In this document: piece after piece, positions 9,667 to 40,177 of the stretch
Layout of the letters: every line of letters begins with the position of its first letter
Numbering within the stretch: the stretch's first letter is position 1
NCBI GenBank assembly: GCA_964036155.1
Contig: OZ038422.1
Location: 31,333,201-31,397,200 of the forward strand
Direction of reading: 5' to 3'
Source: Diploscapter coronatus
Taxonomy: Eukaryota; Nematoda; Chromadorea; Rhabditida; Rhabditidae
DNA length: 64,000 nt
The notes under the pieces: generated by a model
The model's input: only the letters and a program-made list of their open reading frames with translations
The model's database searches: none
What the model was told of the DNA's origin: nothing
Position numbers and translations under genes: made by a program

Positions 9667-11873
9667 TCATAGAGTTGCCAGTACCAAATCGATATTGTCG
9701 GGCAGATATGATTTGCATCGATTAACGAAAATGTCGAATGGACACTCATCAGTAGGGGGGCAGCCCGATATCATGCTTGTGAAGTTGATCGTTCCGGCTA
9801 TGGAATTCGGATAGTAAAATGCCTGGAAGAAATTGATCATTTTCTACGCTGATATGAACACTTGTGTAGTGATACAATATGACGCTACAACTGAACTTTA
9901 TTCTCAAAAAGTCAACTAAATTTCCCTACATTAGTTTTAAAAATCCTCTTGCCATTTCTCTGCAATCTTGCAGTACACTTTGGAAGAATCCGATGTTGTC
10001 TGACAGAACTAACCTTTACGACATAACTTCCATCATCTTTCTTCCATAGCTCCAACACTACATTCGCAACAAAATCGGGGTCTGCTAGGTTTGGCAGCAA
10101 CTTATCCTTCACATCAAATATTCGTAAAAGTGGAATTATTGTCGTGTCATGCTAAAATTTATTCGTTGGAGGCAAAATCACAACGAAATATATCTAGAAG
10201 AAACTTCAAAAATGAACTCGAAATTGATACTCCAAAGAGTTATGAATAACGCTTAGAATGATCTTAAGAAGTATTCAAAGCTGGATTGAGTTGGCCTCAA
10301 AATGGAAAAATAGTTGAACTTCTTGGAATTTCACAGATTGAACTTACAGCACTGTAGAAAATCGCCTTGTACGTTTCATTGCTCTGACTTATCATAGTCT
10401 TCATGTCGTTGATCCAAGTTTTGAGTAGACTTCCAGCTCGTAACTTGTTCATTTCATGGCTTGCGGGTTCACCAAATCCAGCTGAAGCTGCGTATTTTGA
10501 TATCTTGCAATCAATTTATGGATCTTACGTCCTCCAAAGACGAAGTCGAACGTAATGACCATAGCCTTCATTGCCTCATCGAATGTTTTCGCATCGAGCC
10601 AATCAGGCATTGTGAAGTTGTATATATTTTTCTCTATTTGAATGCAATCGAAGAACAGGGCAAATGCTACTGGATCAGTGATTCTTATTCCGGCGTGATT
10701 GTAGATTTTATCGAATAGTGGCTAGAAATTTACTTCTTCAATGCTGAATCACAATGAAAGCTCTACCGCGTTTGTAGCGAACCATTCGACGAATTTCGGA
10801 TCGGTCGATCGCTCTGCATAAATTTCTAGATCTCGTGGACAACTTCGATCGACTTGCAGAAGCTAAACTTTTCTGTTCTATAAATCGCAGGGAATTTTAA
10901 GCGATTGGCAAATGCCATTTCAAATTTAAACTTATGTCGGTGTAATTGAAAATGAGTTATGAAAGTTTATTTTTAAAAAAAATCTCTGATCGCATGTGAT
11001 TTTCAGTGAAGATCACCTTATCGTCGACTGCAGGAACTGAATGCACTGGAATAGGCGACCAATTTCCAGGCCAATTTGCATCGTTTGGATGAGTTCCGTC
11101 AGAATTCATGTAGAAAGCTGCTAGTACTGAATCTGCTGTCTGAATGCATCGAGGCTCTTCACAGGCTCGAACGTAAAACTAAACATGTAAACTTTTTGAT
11201 AGAATAGGACTAAATGATGAGAAATATTTGAATTTTGAATAGTCGAAATCTGAATCGAAGTTTTAACTCATCTCTTATCTGATTATCTAATTCTCGTTTC
11301 ACTTCTTGTTATTTTCAAATTTCTAGTAGACTTGGTTGAAACTATTGGCAATTCATCATATTGATTTTTTCTTCGCATTTCTTACTTCTCTTCGCCTGTA
11401 GTTTGGATTGATGAATTTTAACGAATCGATGTATCGTCGCTTCAGTGCTAATCCTGCTTGAAATGCTTGCGACATTCCAGGCTGAATAAATTAGATAAAT
11501 CATTCTCTTAACAGCATAAATAACTGAGTGACAGATGGCGGAGTGCTATATTAATAATAAGGGAGAGGATGAAGTTTGAAAGAAATATTTCGAAAAAAGG
11601 CGCACTCCGTCATTTACTAGTTGCTCATCTTCTTTTATCGAGATTGGCTATTACCGTCATTAGTTCACCCGTTGGCCATTGATTCCAGAAATTCAGATAA
11701 GGGTCATTTGGATAACATTCTAAAGGAGTTCTTATGCCGTGACGAAATAGCTAAGAAGGGATCATAAAGTAAGTTTAAAAATTTTAATTTCTCACCATAT
11801 TAATTTGCACCAATTGATCACAACTAGCATTCAGAATGACTGTAAGCAGTACTAGAAGTTGAATAGAATTCAT
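9667..11873 (-). CDS. Secreted histidine acid phosphatase
   Basis: Hydrolyses phosphate monoesters in the secretory pathway or outside the cell. Nine exons: 11873-11796, 11750-11655, 11481-11386, 11178-11017, 10862-10767, 10721-10529, 10481-10348, 10151-10014 and 9822-9667; phases agree and predict 382 aa, a usual length for the family. The signal peptide is MNSIQLLVLLTVILNASC. Exon 2 opens with LFRHGIRTP, the RHGxRxP motif carrying the phosphohistidine nucleophile. Later landmarks are PGMSQAFQAGLALKRRY, FYVRACEEPRCIQTADSV (second active-site arginine region), and HDTTIIPLL in exon 8 (the HD proton-donor motif). Cysteines near the C-terminus (SGCPPTDECPF, NRCKSYL) fit the disulphides of this family. 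All catalytic motifs are present, so it looks functional. Confidence 0.9.
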
Positions 11874-12514
11874 TTTTTTTTTTAATTTATGATAAAAGTT
11901 AAATTATCTGATCAAGAGAAATACACGCTAGAAAATAATTCGCAAGAAAATTATAGTGAGAATAACAGAAATATTTTACAGCTTTTTACAGAACAAATTG
12001 CATTTGAATTGAGTTCTTGAAATCTTAAAAGCACCAAAATGACTTCTTTTTATTTTGAAGTGAAGATTAGGCGAATCTTCGAATGAACTGTTATCATTTT
12101 CTGAAGAATTATCAGCATTTTCCGTATGCAGATCAAATAGGATTAATTCGAAGTGATTAAATGATGGTAACATAAGAAGCGTGCTCAAAGAAAATTTCGA
12201 TTGACTTGTCAAAGGTCATTTATCATCGGTTATTCAAATGAGATTACTCTGATTTTTTTCTTTGAAAATTCACGAAATTTTCGAATACGCAGTTTTATGA
12301 GTCATTACTTTCTTACAAATGCCAAGATCTCGTATTCAAAATTCTCATTTTTGATTTGATGTGTACAAATCAGAAGCCCCATTTTTAAATTTAAAATTTG
12401 AACTACACTTTCTGACTCAAATAAAAATTTACTAGAAACAATAATGAGATCAAAACTTGTCTATTATATTTTTGCATTTGGAATTATCATATCTCCCGTT
12501 TAAGAATTCAATAG
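11874..12514. other. Spacer upstream of the phosphatase gene
   Basis: Holds the phosphatase promoter region. The minus-strand open frame at 11,976-12,212 shows no splice support or motif and was not called. Confidence 0.35.
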
Positions 12515-13847
12515 TTAACGTCTTCTAACGACTATATTCAAGGTATCTCGTGACGAAATTACTTGACCGATATCATTAGGCGATAGTCCCAATGACGATA
12601 TTCCATTCACTTCCATAATTTCATCGCCTATCTGAAATAATTTTTGGCAATCATTCCTATAAAAATTTTGGGCTGAAGGCGATTTCTATTGCAAAGGGGA
12701 TGATTTGTTCAAAAATGGAGAGAGACATGTACAGGGTGTTTCAGCATAGTTTTACAACTTTTTATTGAATCAAATTTGTCTTATAAGTTATTTTTGAAAA
12801 CGGTTAGCGGAATTCTATTTATCTGGGTGGAGGATTTATGAAAATGCATGGTTTACCCACTTTTCAATTACATAATGTCCTGGGCATATCGGTAGCAAAG
12901 AAAACAGGTTAATTCTTTTCTTAACATTTCACATGCGATTTTTCGAGCATACATCACTTTGGACCGATGCAAGTCAAAACGGTTTTCAGATCCTGAACCA
13001 GCATAAAATTCTGCACATTCTCAATGTAAAATTTGGCCAAAATCCAAAATAAAAATGTTCGACTTTTTCTGAGACTAAATCTGGAAGAGTGCTCTGCCAT
13101 CGGTATGACCAGAGTACACTGTGATAGAAATGTGGGTAAAACCATACATTTTCACAAATCCTTCACCCAGGTGAATAGAATCCCGTTGGCCGTTTTCAGG
13201 AATAATTTTTAGGAAAAATTTTATTCAAGAAAAAAATTATAAAACTACTGAAACATCCTGGATTTTTTTTTTGCAAAAGTCACCAGTTTGTGATATAAAC
13301 AGTCCTTAGCTCAAAATTCTAGCACACCCTCAATCTTCCATCAATTGCCACAGGCCCTCCTTCAATAATCCGCCAAATAATTGGCCTGGTTCCAAATCGC
13401 ACCTCACTTTTGATCGACATTCCATATCCCATTGAATTTCGACGCAATTCAACTTCAATCAGGTTGCTGTCCTGAAAATGCTGACGTGAAAGTTACAAAG
13501 TTATAAAATCCATAGTTTCAAATTGATTGACCATTAGAATAGTTCGAAATTTTACGCAGTTGAGTGCATGCCTCGAAATGATACGATTTTCGCTACTAGC
13601 ACCAAACCGTTATCCAATCAGTAAAGATAAAAAATTTCGAGGAAACCATGCATTGAAAAGCGGTTATTAGACCTTGTAACAATTCCAACTTAATTGTATA
13701 CTGATCGGATCGATCGTTTTCCTGCTCACTATCAAACTAAATTCAACTTACATCAAAATCATCCGAGTCATATTCATCGTAATCAGATGAGCTAGAAGAT
13801 CTTGAGTCGCATGATGTTTGCCTTATGCGAGAATCAAAGAAATACAT
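12515..13847 (-). CDS. Single-PDZ protein related to MAGI PDZ5
   Basis: Three phase-0 exons, 13847-13752, 13471-13328 and 12631-12515, encode 118 aa. Exon 1 is a Ser/Asp-rich N-terminus (SCDSRSSSSSDYDEYDSDDF). Exons 2 and 3 form one PDZ domain: LIEVELRRNSMGYGMSIK (the carboxylate-binding loop is MGYG rather than GFGF), then GGPVAIDGRLR, IGDEIMEVNG and LNIVVRRR before TAA. The intron falls between GRLR and IGDE, exactly where the last MAGI PDZ (GRLK|VGDE) is split, and the two domains align throughout, so this is probably a tandem copy. It lies 1.2 kb downstream of the MAGI stop on the same strand. An acceptor inside exon 1 (ATAAG|GCAAAC) would fit a donor at the MAGI stop, so it could instead be an extra C-terminal MAGI PDZ. 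Confidence 0.75.
12732..13260. mobile_element. Long-TIR foldback element (mariner-like?)
   Basis: About 529 bp with inverted arms of about 130 bp. The left arm starts CAGGGTGTTTCAGCATAG after a TA; the right arm ends ACTGAAACATCCTG. Matching inner landmarks are CTGGGTGGAGGATTTATG on the left and CACAAATCCTTCACCCAG on the right. A TA flanks the left end; the right TA is not evident. It sits inside the 696-bp intron of the single-PDZ gene. No transposase frame is present, so it is non-autonomous. Confidence 0.65.
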
Positions 13848-15061
13848 TTTGAATGAGATTAAATTAGTGAAATATATACACAATACTGACTCAGAATTTG
13901 TTTATACTGAATTTGAAATTGTCGAATCGATAACTGATAAGTTTTCAATGATGCGTTGTTTTATGTGTTTTTGCTAGATAATGGTAATGTCAGATGAAGT
14001 CGGTAATTTCAGGGTGTGGCTCAATCGATTTTACATTTGAAGGCACTCAAATGCTAATTTTATTGTTTTTATCAATAAGGTTATTCATTACATAAGAGTT
14101 TCGCTTCCCTTTATGCTGAACTACCTCGTTCCTTCTAACAATGAGTTCTTATCAAGATGTGTGAAACATTTCGAAATCACATTTGCTTGAGTCATGCAAT
14201 TCTGTGCAAAGAATAGACATCAAAGTCAATTTATTTTTCATAAATTTATTGCTGAAATACTGCAATTTTACAGATAAAGTAACATTTTCGTCGAAGTTTG
14301 AAAAGTTTTGAAGAGAAATTTCCATAAACGGAAAAGAATGTTCGAATTTTTGCAAAAGAAATCATAGACAACCAATATCACGGGTTATTGTGAAGATGAG
14401 TGAATTTTGAAGCAAAGGGTAAGTTCATACAATTTTCATAGAAGAATAGGAAATTGTCAACAGTAGTTTGAAGAAGTATTATTGTAAAGAAAAGGATTTG
14501 CAACCACGTATATTCTTATCTTATCAGACAAAATATATTTCTATAGATTTTACATTTTCTGAAGTATCGATATTTCCAGAATATGTAATATTTCATGATT
14601 TCTCAGGATAAATACTTTTACAATAAATGAACAAAACTGTAAAAGATAAATAATCAAGTGAAATATCAAAGCACGATGAATTGTTGTTTTGTGATAGAAG
14701 GATTTGTGAAGACGAGTTCCGAAGTTTGTCATGTAATGGCTTTGCATAGAGCAGAGAGAATATGTATGGTTAGAATTTTAGAGATTATTTTTGTGATATT
14801 TGAATAAAATTTACAACTTTGTAATTATCGCTAGGCGACGACTAGGAGCAAGCTGGAATATGTTCGAGCAACATTGGATCAAATTGAACAAATGACGAGT
14901 AGCTTTTGTGGTAGGGTGTTTTCATCAGTAGCTTTATCCAACCCTTGTGAATGGACTTTTAATGTTCAAGCATAAATTTCCAATTCACCAAACTCTATGT
15001 GTGTTACAACGAAGAGTAAAGAAAAGTGAAAATCGCTTGGTAATCTAATTGATACTGGGTT
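13848..15061. other. Spacer between the PDZ gene and the MAGI stop
   Basis: AT-rich. Short open frames only and no exon recognised. If the extra PDZ belongs to MAGI, this would be its last intron. Confidence 0.4.
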
Positions 15062-34281
<19,220 letters not shown>

Positions 34282-34327
34282 TACATTTCATCGATGAGAT
34301 ACAGTGGCGATCAGAAGTTTGGAACAG

Positions 34328-34950
34328 TTATGATTCGGATGCAGTCTGGTAGACCCAATTATCGTAGGTCAATTTGAATGCGATTTTGCGCGCATATTCT
34401 TCCCACTGAACTTTGAATTCTTGCCAAGCTTCATTCAACTTGGTTCGCGAAATTGAGCCTACTAAACTGTATTCAAAATCGCAAATGTTCCAAACGTTTG
34501 AATGCCCCTATTGACTGACCGTCAGATGATGAAATCGACGTTGACGGACTGTTTGAGCATTCCAGAATATCGTCGGTGTAGACCTAAAATTACCAGAAAA
34601 TATTGTTGAACAACCTGAATTTATGGAGATTCTATCATTTGAAAAATCGAGACATTTGACATGATAAGATAGAAAAATGCATCCTATTCTGTTCGTATCT
34701 GATAATGCCACGATTTTTTCATAAGATCAATATTTTTTTAAAACTTTTTATACAAAATTCTTACAGCTGTTTTATCTGGATTGACTATAGTTTCTTTCGG
34801 CTTAATTTCACTCCCGTTTCCATTCGTTGCTTTCTCACTCTTCACTCCATTTTGCCCATTTTCATTCTCCTTTTTGACTTCCAGCTTATCATTCTGAGAC
34901 GAGTTTTGTTGTGGCTGATTAGAAGAAATCGTTTCGTTCGCAGTTACCAT
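34328..34950 (-). CDS. Small acidic/polar protein, unrecognised
   Basis: Three exons, 34950-34765, 34583-34520 and 34458-34328, agree in phase and predict 126 aa. The N-terminal 60 residues are Asn/Lys/Glu-rich and probably disordered (MVTANETISSNQPQQNSSQN). A Ser/Thr-rich piece follows (ECSNSPSTSISSSDG), then a conserved-looking aromatic/charged end, TKLNEAWQEFKVQWEEY ... KLTYDNWVYQTASES, before TAA at 34330-34328. There is no signal peptide or membrane span. The stop lies only 47 bp from the MAGI start on the same strand, so the two may form an operon, or this may be the 5' part of MAGI with a join I could not resolve. I do not recognise the family. Confidence 0.55.
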
Positions 34951-37900
34951 TGTAGAAATTTAGCTTTGATCTTGTAGAATTAAAATTCGTAGATTTGAAA
35001 TATCTCACATGGAAAGAAGGATATCTGAAAATGAACAATTTTGACGAATATTTCTTATAAAATATCGATAATAGATAGACGCAAAATGTGAGAAGGGTTA
35101 AATGGATGAAAAATAATGCATGAAATAAAAACTTATCAGTAATTTCGTTAGAGTGGTTTATGAAAACACTAATAAAATGATGTCGTGGCGTGAGAAGAAT
35201 AGGCAATTCTAAAAAAACGAATTTTGAGGGTAAGAATGAAGATAAAATTTGCAAAAAAAGTCTCTCCCAAAAGTCCCCTTGTCATATCTCCTGGCACTAT
35301 TATCATTATCAAATTTCTAGCTATTTTCGAATTACTGCCAAGGAATTCCAATAATTCCAAAATTAATCATGAAATCAAGAGTACCTACTCGAATTGTAAA
35401 ACTTGTGACAATTGAAGAAGTTTTCGAAGTTGTCAGAAATGAAAAATATTCACGTGCGATTGGAATTTGGAAGTGATCGATGTTATGCTGATAGGCAGAA
35501 TGCAGCATCGAATGAGGTCGATGATATGGCGAATAGCAGAAGATTAGAGAAGGAAGGAAAGAACCAATATGGGTAAATGAGAGAAGAGGGGATTAGCTAG
35601 AGAATTAGAATATGGCATAGAGGAAGAGAACGAGAAATGAGTCAAAGAAGGAGCCAAGCAGAGAAGCATTGTGTTTGCCAGATGAATCTCAGTCTCTGAC
35701 TTTATGATGTCTGATTCGAAAGCTCGAAGGAAGTCACAAGAATCACCCTTTCCATCTGCCTAATTGGTAAAATTGACTTCCTATGAATTCCTCTATTCCT
35801 TCACACATTCATTATCACCGTTTTATTTTGTTTATCGAAAAATTTTAGGGGGAAAAATAGCGCCATTTCCACATAATCTAATAATACTGAATCACAAATG
35901 AATTGATCAACATTCGGTCGAAAAGTGGCCGATTTATTTTTAGTCATTTGAATTGTAAAAATAGCCGAATTGTGAACATTGAATGTGACAGCGAAGTTCC
36001 GCGTTTCATGCAAATTCGATGATGTGATGTCTAGGTGAAGAAATTGGGGTGCTCCAAACTATTTCGGGCAAAATCAGAAAACAAATAAAATATCATATTA
36101 TAGATAGAGTGAAGTTGAAAAATCGAGAACAGTGATGGGTTGGAATTGACTTCGATTCCGAAAATATCCGAAGTTGTTCACTTTTTGCCAGTACCAAACC
36201 CGATTATTACTCCGGGAAATTGAAAAATGAATTCCAACTCTGATTTCGACTTTTAGATTTTTAAACTTTGACTTGGGTCCGTCACTGATCGAGAATGAAA
36301 TTTCGTTCAATATGTGATGAAAAAGAAAAGATATCAATTTTGGAAAGCTATTGGGAAATGTCGCAACTTGAAAACATTGTGTAGTGTGAGAAAAAATAGG
36401 GAAACAATTATTTTTAAAAACTTCCTCCGAGTTACGACATTTTCGAATTGCCTTTTGGGGTGGTAGACAAATTCATAATGATCATACTTCGGAGCAACTC
36501 GTTTTTAAAATATCAAATGATCTAATTTTTCAAATTCGAAGAAAAACTAGTCGAAAAGTCAAGCCAAATTTACCCGAAACGAACTACGTTCGAAATCCAT
36601 TTGTCATCGCTGTTCATCGTTTGTTTTGTGCTTTGAAATTGCCATTTCGGAATGCAAAAATATGCGAGTAGAGTTGAGAAAAGGAAGTAGGAGCGGGGAT
36701 GGCACGGGGAAAATACGGAAGAAGTGGCAGAAATGCCGAAGAAAAAACGGAATGGAATTGGGCAGGGAAATAGAAGGAAGATAGGTAGAAAAGGAGGAAT
36801 GTAAACAGATGTTCGCGCGCTGAAATGCGAATATTCGGTGAGAGATTTGCTACCAGACGACTGCACAATCATTCAGTTGAATATGTGAAATGACAAAATA
36901 TGAAATTCAGAAGGTTCAGGAAGGAGATCAAGAGATTAAAATAAAAACAAACTTTCGGACGATGAAGATCAAATTTCACCCGAAAAATCATTAAGAAGCA
37001 TAGTGATATGGGAAACAGGATTGAAATTTATGACATAATATTATGATATTGCCATGTTTACAGATTGCCGTTATAAGTTAACGCCTAACAAATTCCCACG
37101 CGATATGCTCCTAAAAATTAAAATTTCGTAAGAAACATTTTAAAAGGTCAAAAAAATTGTCAAGACAATCGCAAAAATCGATATCCACAACTAACAAGTG
37201 ACAACTCGTAAATACTACAACTCGGCTGATAATTACTCTAGAATATCTCTGCTCGCAAGCAGCTCATCTTACATGACCTTGGAGTGTTCCAGAAAACCAA
37301 AACCAAAACGAAAAAGAAAACTATAACGAATATCCGATTACAACGAGCAGTATCGACTGAACGGGAAAGTACGTCTCTGAATTTATAAAATAGACAGGCA
37401 GAAGACTCGCTGCATTATTTTTGGAGAAACTATTCGAATGGGTTTGGAATTAAATGTAGATCAGTCCCTTTTCAATTTTCAATTTAAAAAAAATTTACAA
37501 AGTAAATTTCTAAATTTTCGAATGACCAGAATCTTGAAAAGTTTACTAACGTTTTATCAAAACTTTCAAAAGGAGTAGAACATCTTAGAACCTTAAAAAT
37601 AGTTTTTAAAAGTGCGAATATAAAAGTTCACAAAGACTGAAAATTCACATATACCTGGTTCAAATCTATTCGATGACATTTTTAGATTTATGACGTTGGG
37701 AACGAAAAATGGTCAAATTTTTAGAAGAACGCTGAACAAATCATTTAGCTATTTTAGGGAACAACAAATGTGAGAGGGGAAATCAAGAATGTGCGAAAAG
37801 TGGCCAGGTCATCACGCTCAAAAATGCCTTACTCTGTACGAAACTTTCATGAAACGGTTATTATTTTGAGAATAAGTGCAAGTACTTTACTGCGAAAAAC

Positions 37901-39848
37901 GAAGTAGTTTTGAACAGAATTAAACTTTGTTCAATTAACTTCAATGCCAACGAGCGTACAAAACTGTTATGAGAGTTGTGAACAAGGCTATCAATGATAA
38001 AGCGAATTTCAATTTCGATATTGAACTTCTTAAAATCGAAATCGGCTCACGAATGAATGAATAGTACAAAGAATCAATAGAAACTCACGTTTGATGATCA
38101 TAAAATAATTCAGATTTTTTTTTTAAACCAACATTCAATAACACGAATTGCACTGAAGTCGCAACAGATCGCCCATTAGAAATAACAAATTGCTTTAGTA
38201 AAAGGATATAGGGATGCGTCTAAACATTGGCGAGAGAGAATGATCACGATAAATCAGATGCTTGGCGAAGTGATAAAGAGATAAAAGGAGAGTTATGGAT
38301 TTGAAATGAATGAAAGAGGGAGGTCTCTCTTCTGCTGTGTTGAGTTGTGATGTAAGATTTGAGCTCAAGAGGGGAGAGTATGGGAGAGATATCATAAAAA
38401 TGGCGGCAAAAGATGTGTGTGTGTGTGTCAGTGTCCAATTCTCTGCCTGACATGTCTGCTGGCCACTGTTAGCAGTCGGATCACTCCCTATTTTTATCCC
38501 TCTCTTCCCCTCTAACTTCTTTCCCTTCCCTCTAGCATCCGGTGAATGGCGTAAACATTATGAATGCAGGCGCGATATCCATTCAGTCAAATATTCGAGA
38601 TCTCCCCCTGCTTCTTTAATCCTCCCTCCTCTTCTTCTCCTCCCTTATCTTTTATCCGTCCATCATCTTCTCGCCTTGGCGGTTTCTTGATATTCGAGCC
38701 GAGAGCCCAGGATTATCGGTCAAGTTTCAAGCTTTCTCAAGCGAAGTTTGAAGGGTGGGAAATTGGATTAGAAAATCGAAGCTTGAAAATATCGGAAACT
38801 CAAAAATTGTCCAAATTTTAAAGAATGTTCATTTTAGAATTTCGAAAATTTGCATTTGAAATTTGAAGAGACAAAATAACTTTCAAAAATCCTAAGAAGG
38901 TTGTGTTCCCAAGGTTGTTCAAATAAATTTTAGCTTGAAATTAGATCATGAACAGTTTACCTAATTCTAAGAAGATTTTTTAGAGTTGTTTCAAGAATCT
39001 CATTTGTTCTTGATTTTTGTAATAGAAGATCGAAACTCTTGAAGCGGAAGATCCATACTTTAGATTCGATACAACAAATTTTCTTCGAGGATAAAATAAA
39101 TCCGACAAGAAAACGAAAGTTGCGAGTTTGGTAAATGAAGCAGCGCAAATCAGCGGGGAAAATTCACTGTGTCATTCTGAAAAGAATCCAGTCATCGAAG
39201 GTCATTTTTTCATTTTCTATATTTCTGCGATTTTGTTTTTCAAACGTAGATTCAAGTATGGAATAAATTTTTATATAGTTATGATTCATCCGAAATTATG
39301 TGAGTCATCGATCAAATGATCAAAAACGTATCGAAATCGAAATCTATGGTTTTGGTTTTTTCGAAACATTATGCTGTCGAATCATCACAACATAAAGTAT
39401 CAAATTTTGTTAAATGTATGAAATCGCGTCGAGATAAACCACAGGAAAGAATAGATCATGATCAGTTTTTCTAGCGCAATTTAGACGCTGAGTACTTTTC
39501 GTCGATTCAAATACGAGTTGTAATGAGATGATGATTCGAGTGGAATTGACTATTCTGATTTCTAAATTGTATCATTCTATCCCACCTTAGATTGTTTTCT
39601 GAAAACTAGAAAAAGTCATTCCTTTCCAACAGAGCTGCGTAATGCTGAAAATTAAAAGAAATAGAAGACGAAGTCGACTAATAAAATTTGTTCTCTTCCG
39701 AAATCGAAGTAAAGTTAGAAAAATTTCTTCTTTAAAGTTGTAGTAACTTCGAAATTTAGGGTATTTCGATGTAGACGCTTCACGCAATCCTACTTCTCAA
39801 ATCTTGAAAGAAAGAATTCGTTTTCTTGCGCGAAGATATTGTCAATAA
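34951..39848. other. Long spacer upstream of MAGI, no gene seen
   Basis: AT-rich with purine-biased tracts and a short (TG)n run near 38,415. No exon with domain similarity was found on either strand. It may hold promoter and 5' UTR exons of the minus-strand genes. Confidence 0.4.
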
Positions 39849-40177
39849 GCGATGACTTGGAGTAAAGTAAAGGGGGCGCGTTTCTTTCTCCACCCTTTTG
39901 GAGCCACAGATTTCCCTCGATTTGACGACTTTTGTTTTCTTTTCCTTTTTTTAGCGCTTTAGGGCAATTAGTCCATTAGTTTTGATCAATATCAATACAG
40001 AACGATAATTAGATAGTTTTCATAATGAAATCTCGTTAATTTCTATGACAAAAAATAAAGAAAAACGAAAAGAATTAAAAAATTGCTCATGAACAAATGT
40101 CGTCCGCGCGCGAAAATAGGGACTCAAAAGGGGAGGAGAAAGAAACGCACGCCTTCTACTTTATTCCAAGTGATCGT
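39849..40177. mobile_element. Foldback element with ~80-bp imperfect arms
   Basis: The left arm includes ACTTGGAGTAAAGTAAAG (39,855) and GCGCGTTTCTTTCTCCACCC. The right arm is its inverse, including GGAGGAGAAAGAAACGCACG and CTTTATTCCAAGT (to 40,171). The arms also match at GGAGCC/GACTC and GACGAC/GTCGTC further in. The loop is AT-rich. No coding sequence was found, and no target-site duplication was resolved. Confidence 0.6.

Noticed and set aside
11976..12212. 78-codon minus-strand frame between the phosphatase and PDZ genes
   Set aside because: No splice partners and no family signal; more likely promoter DNA.
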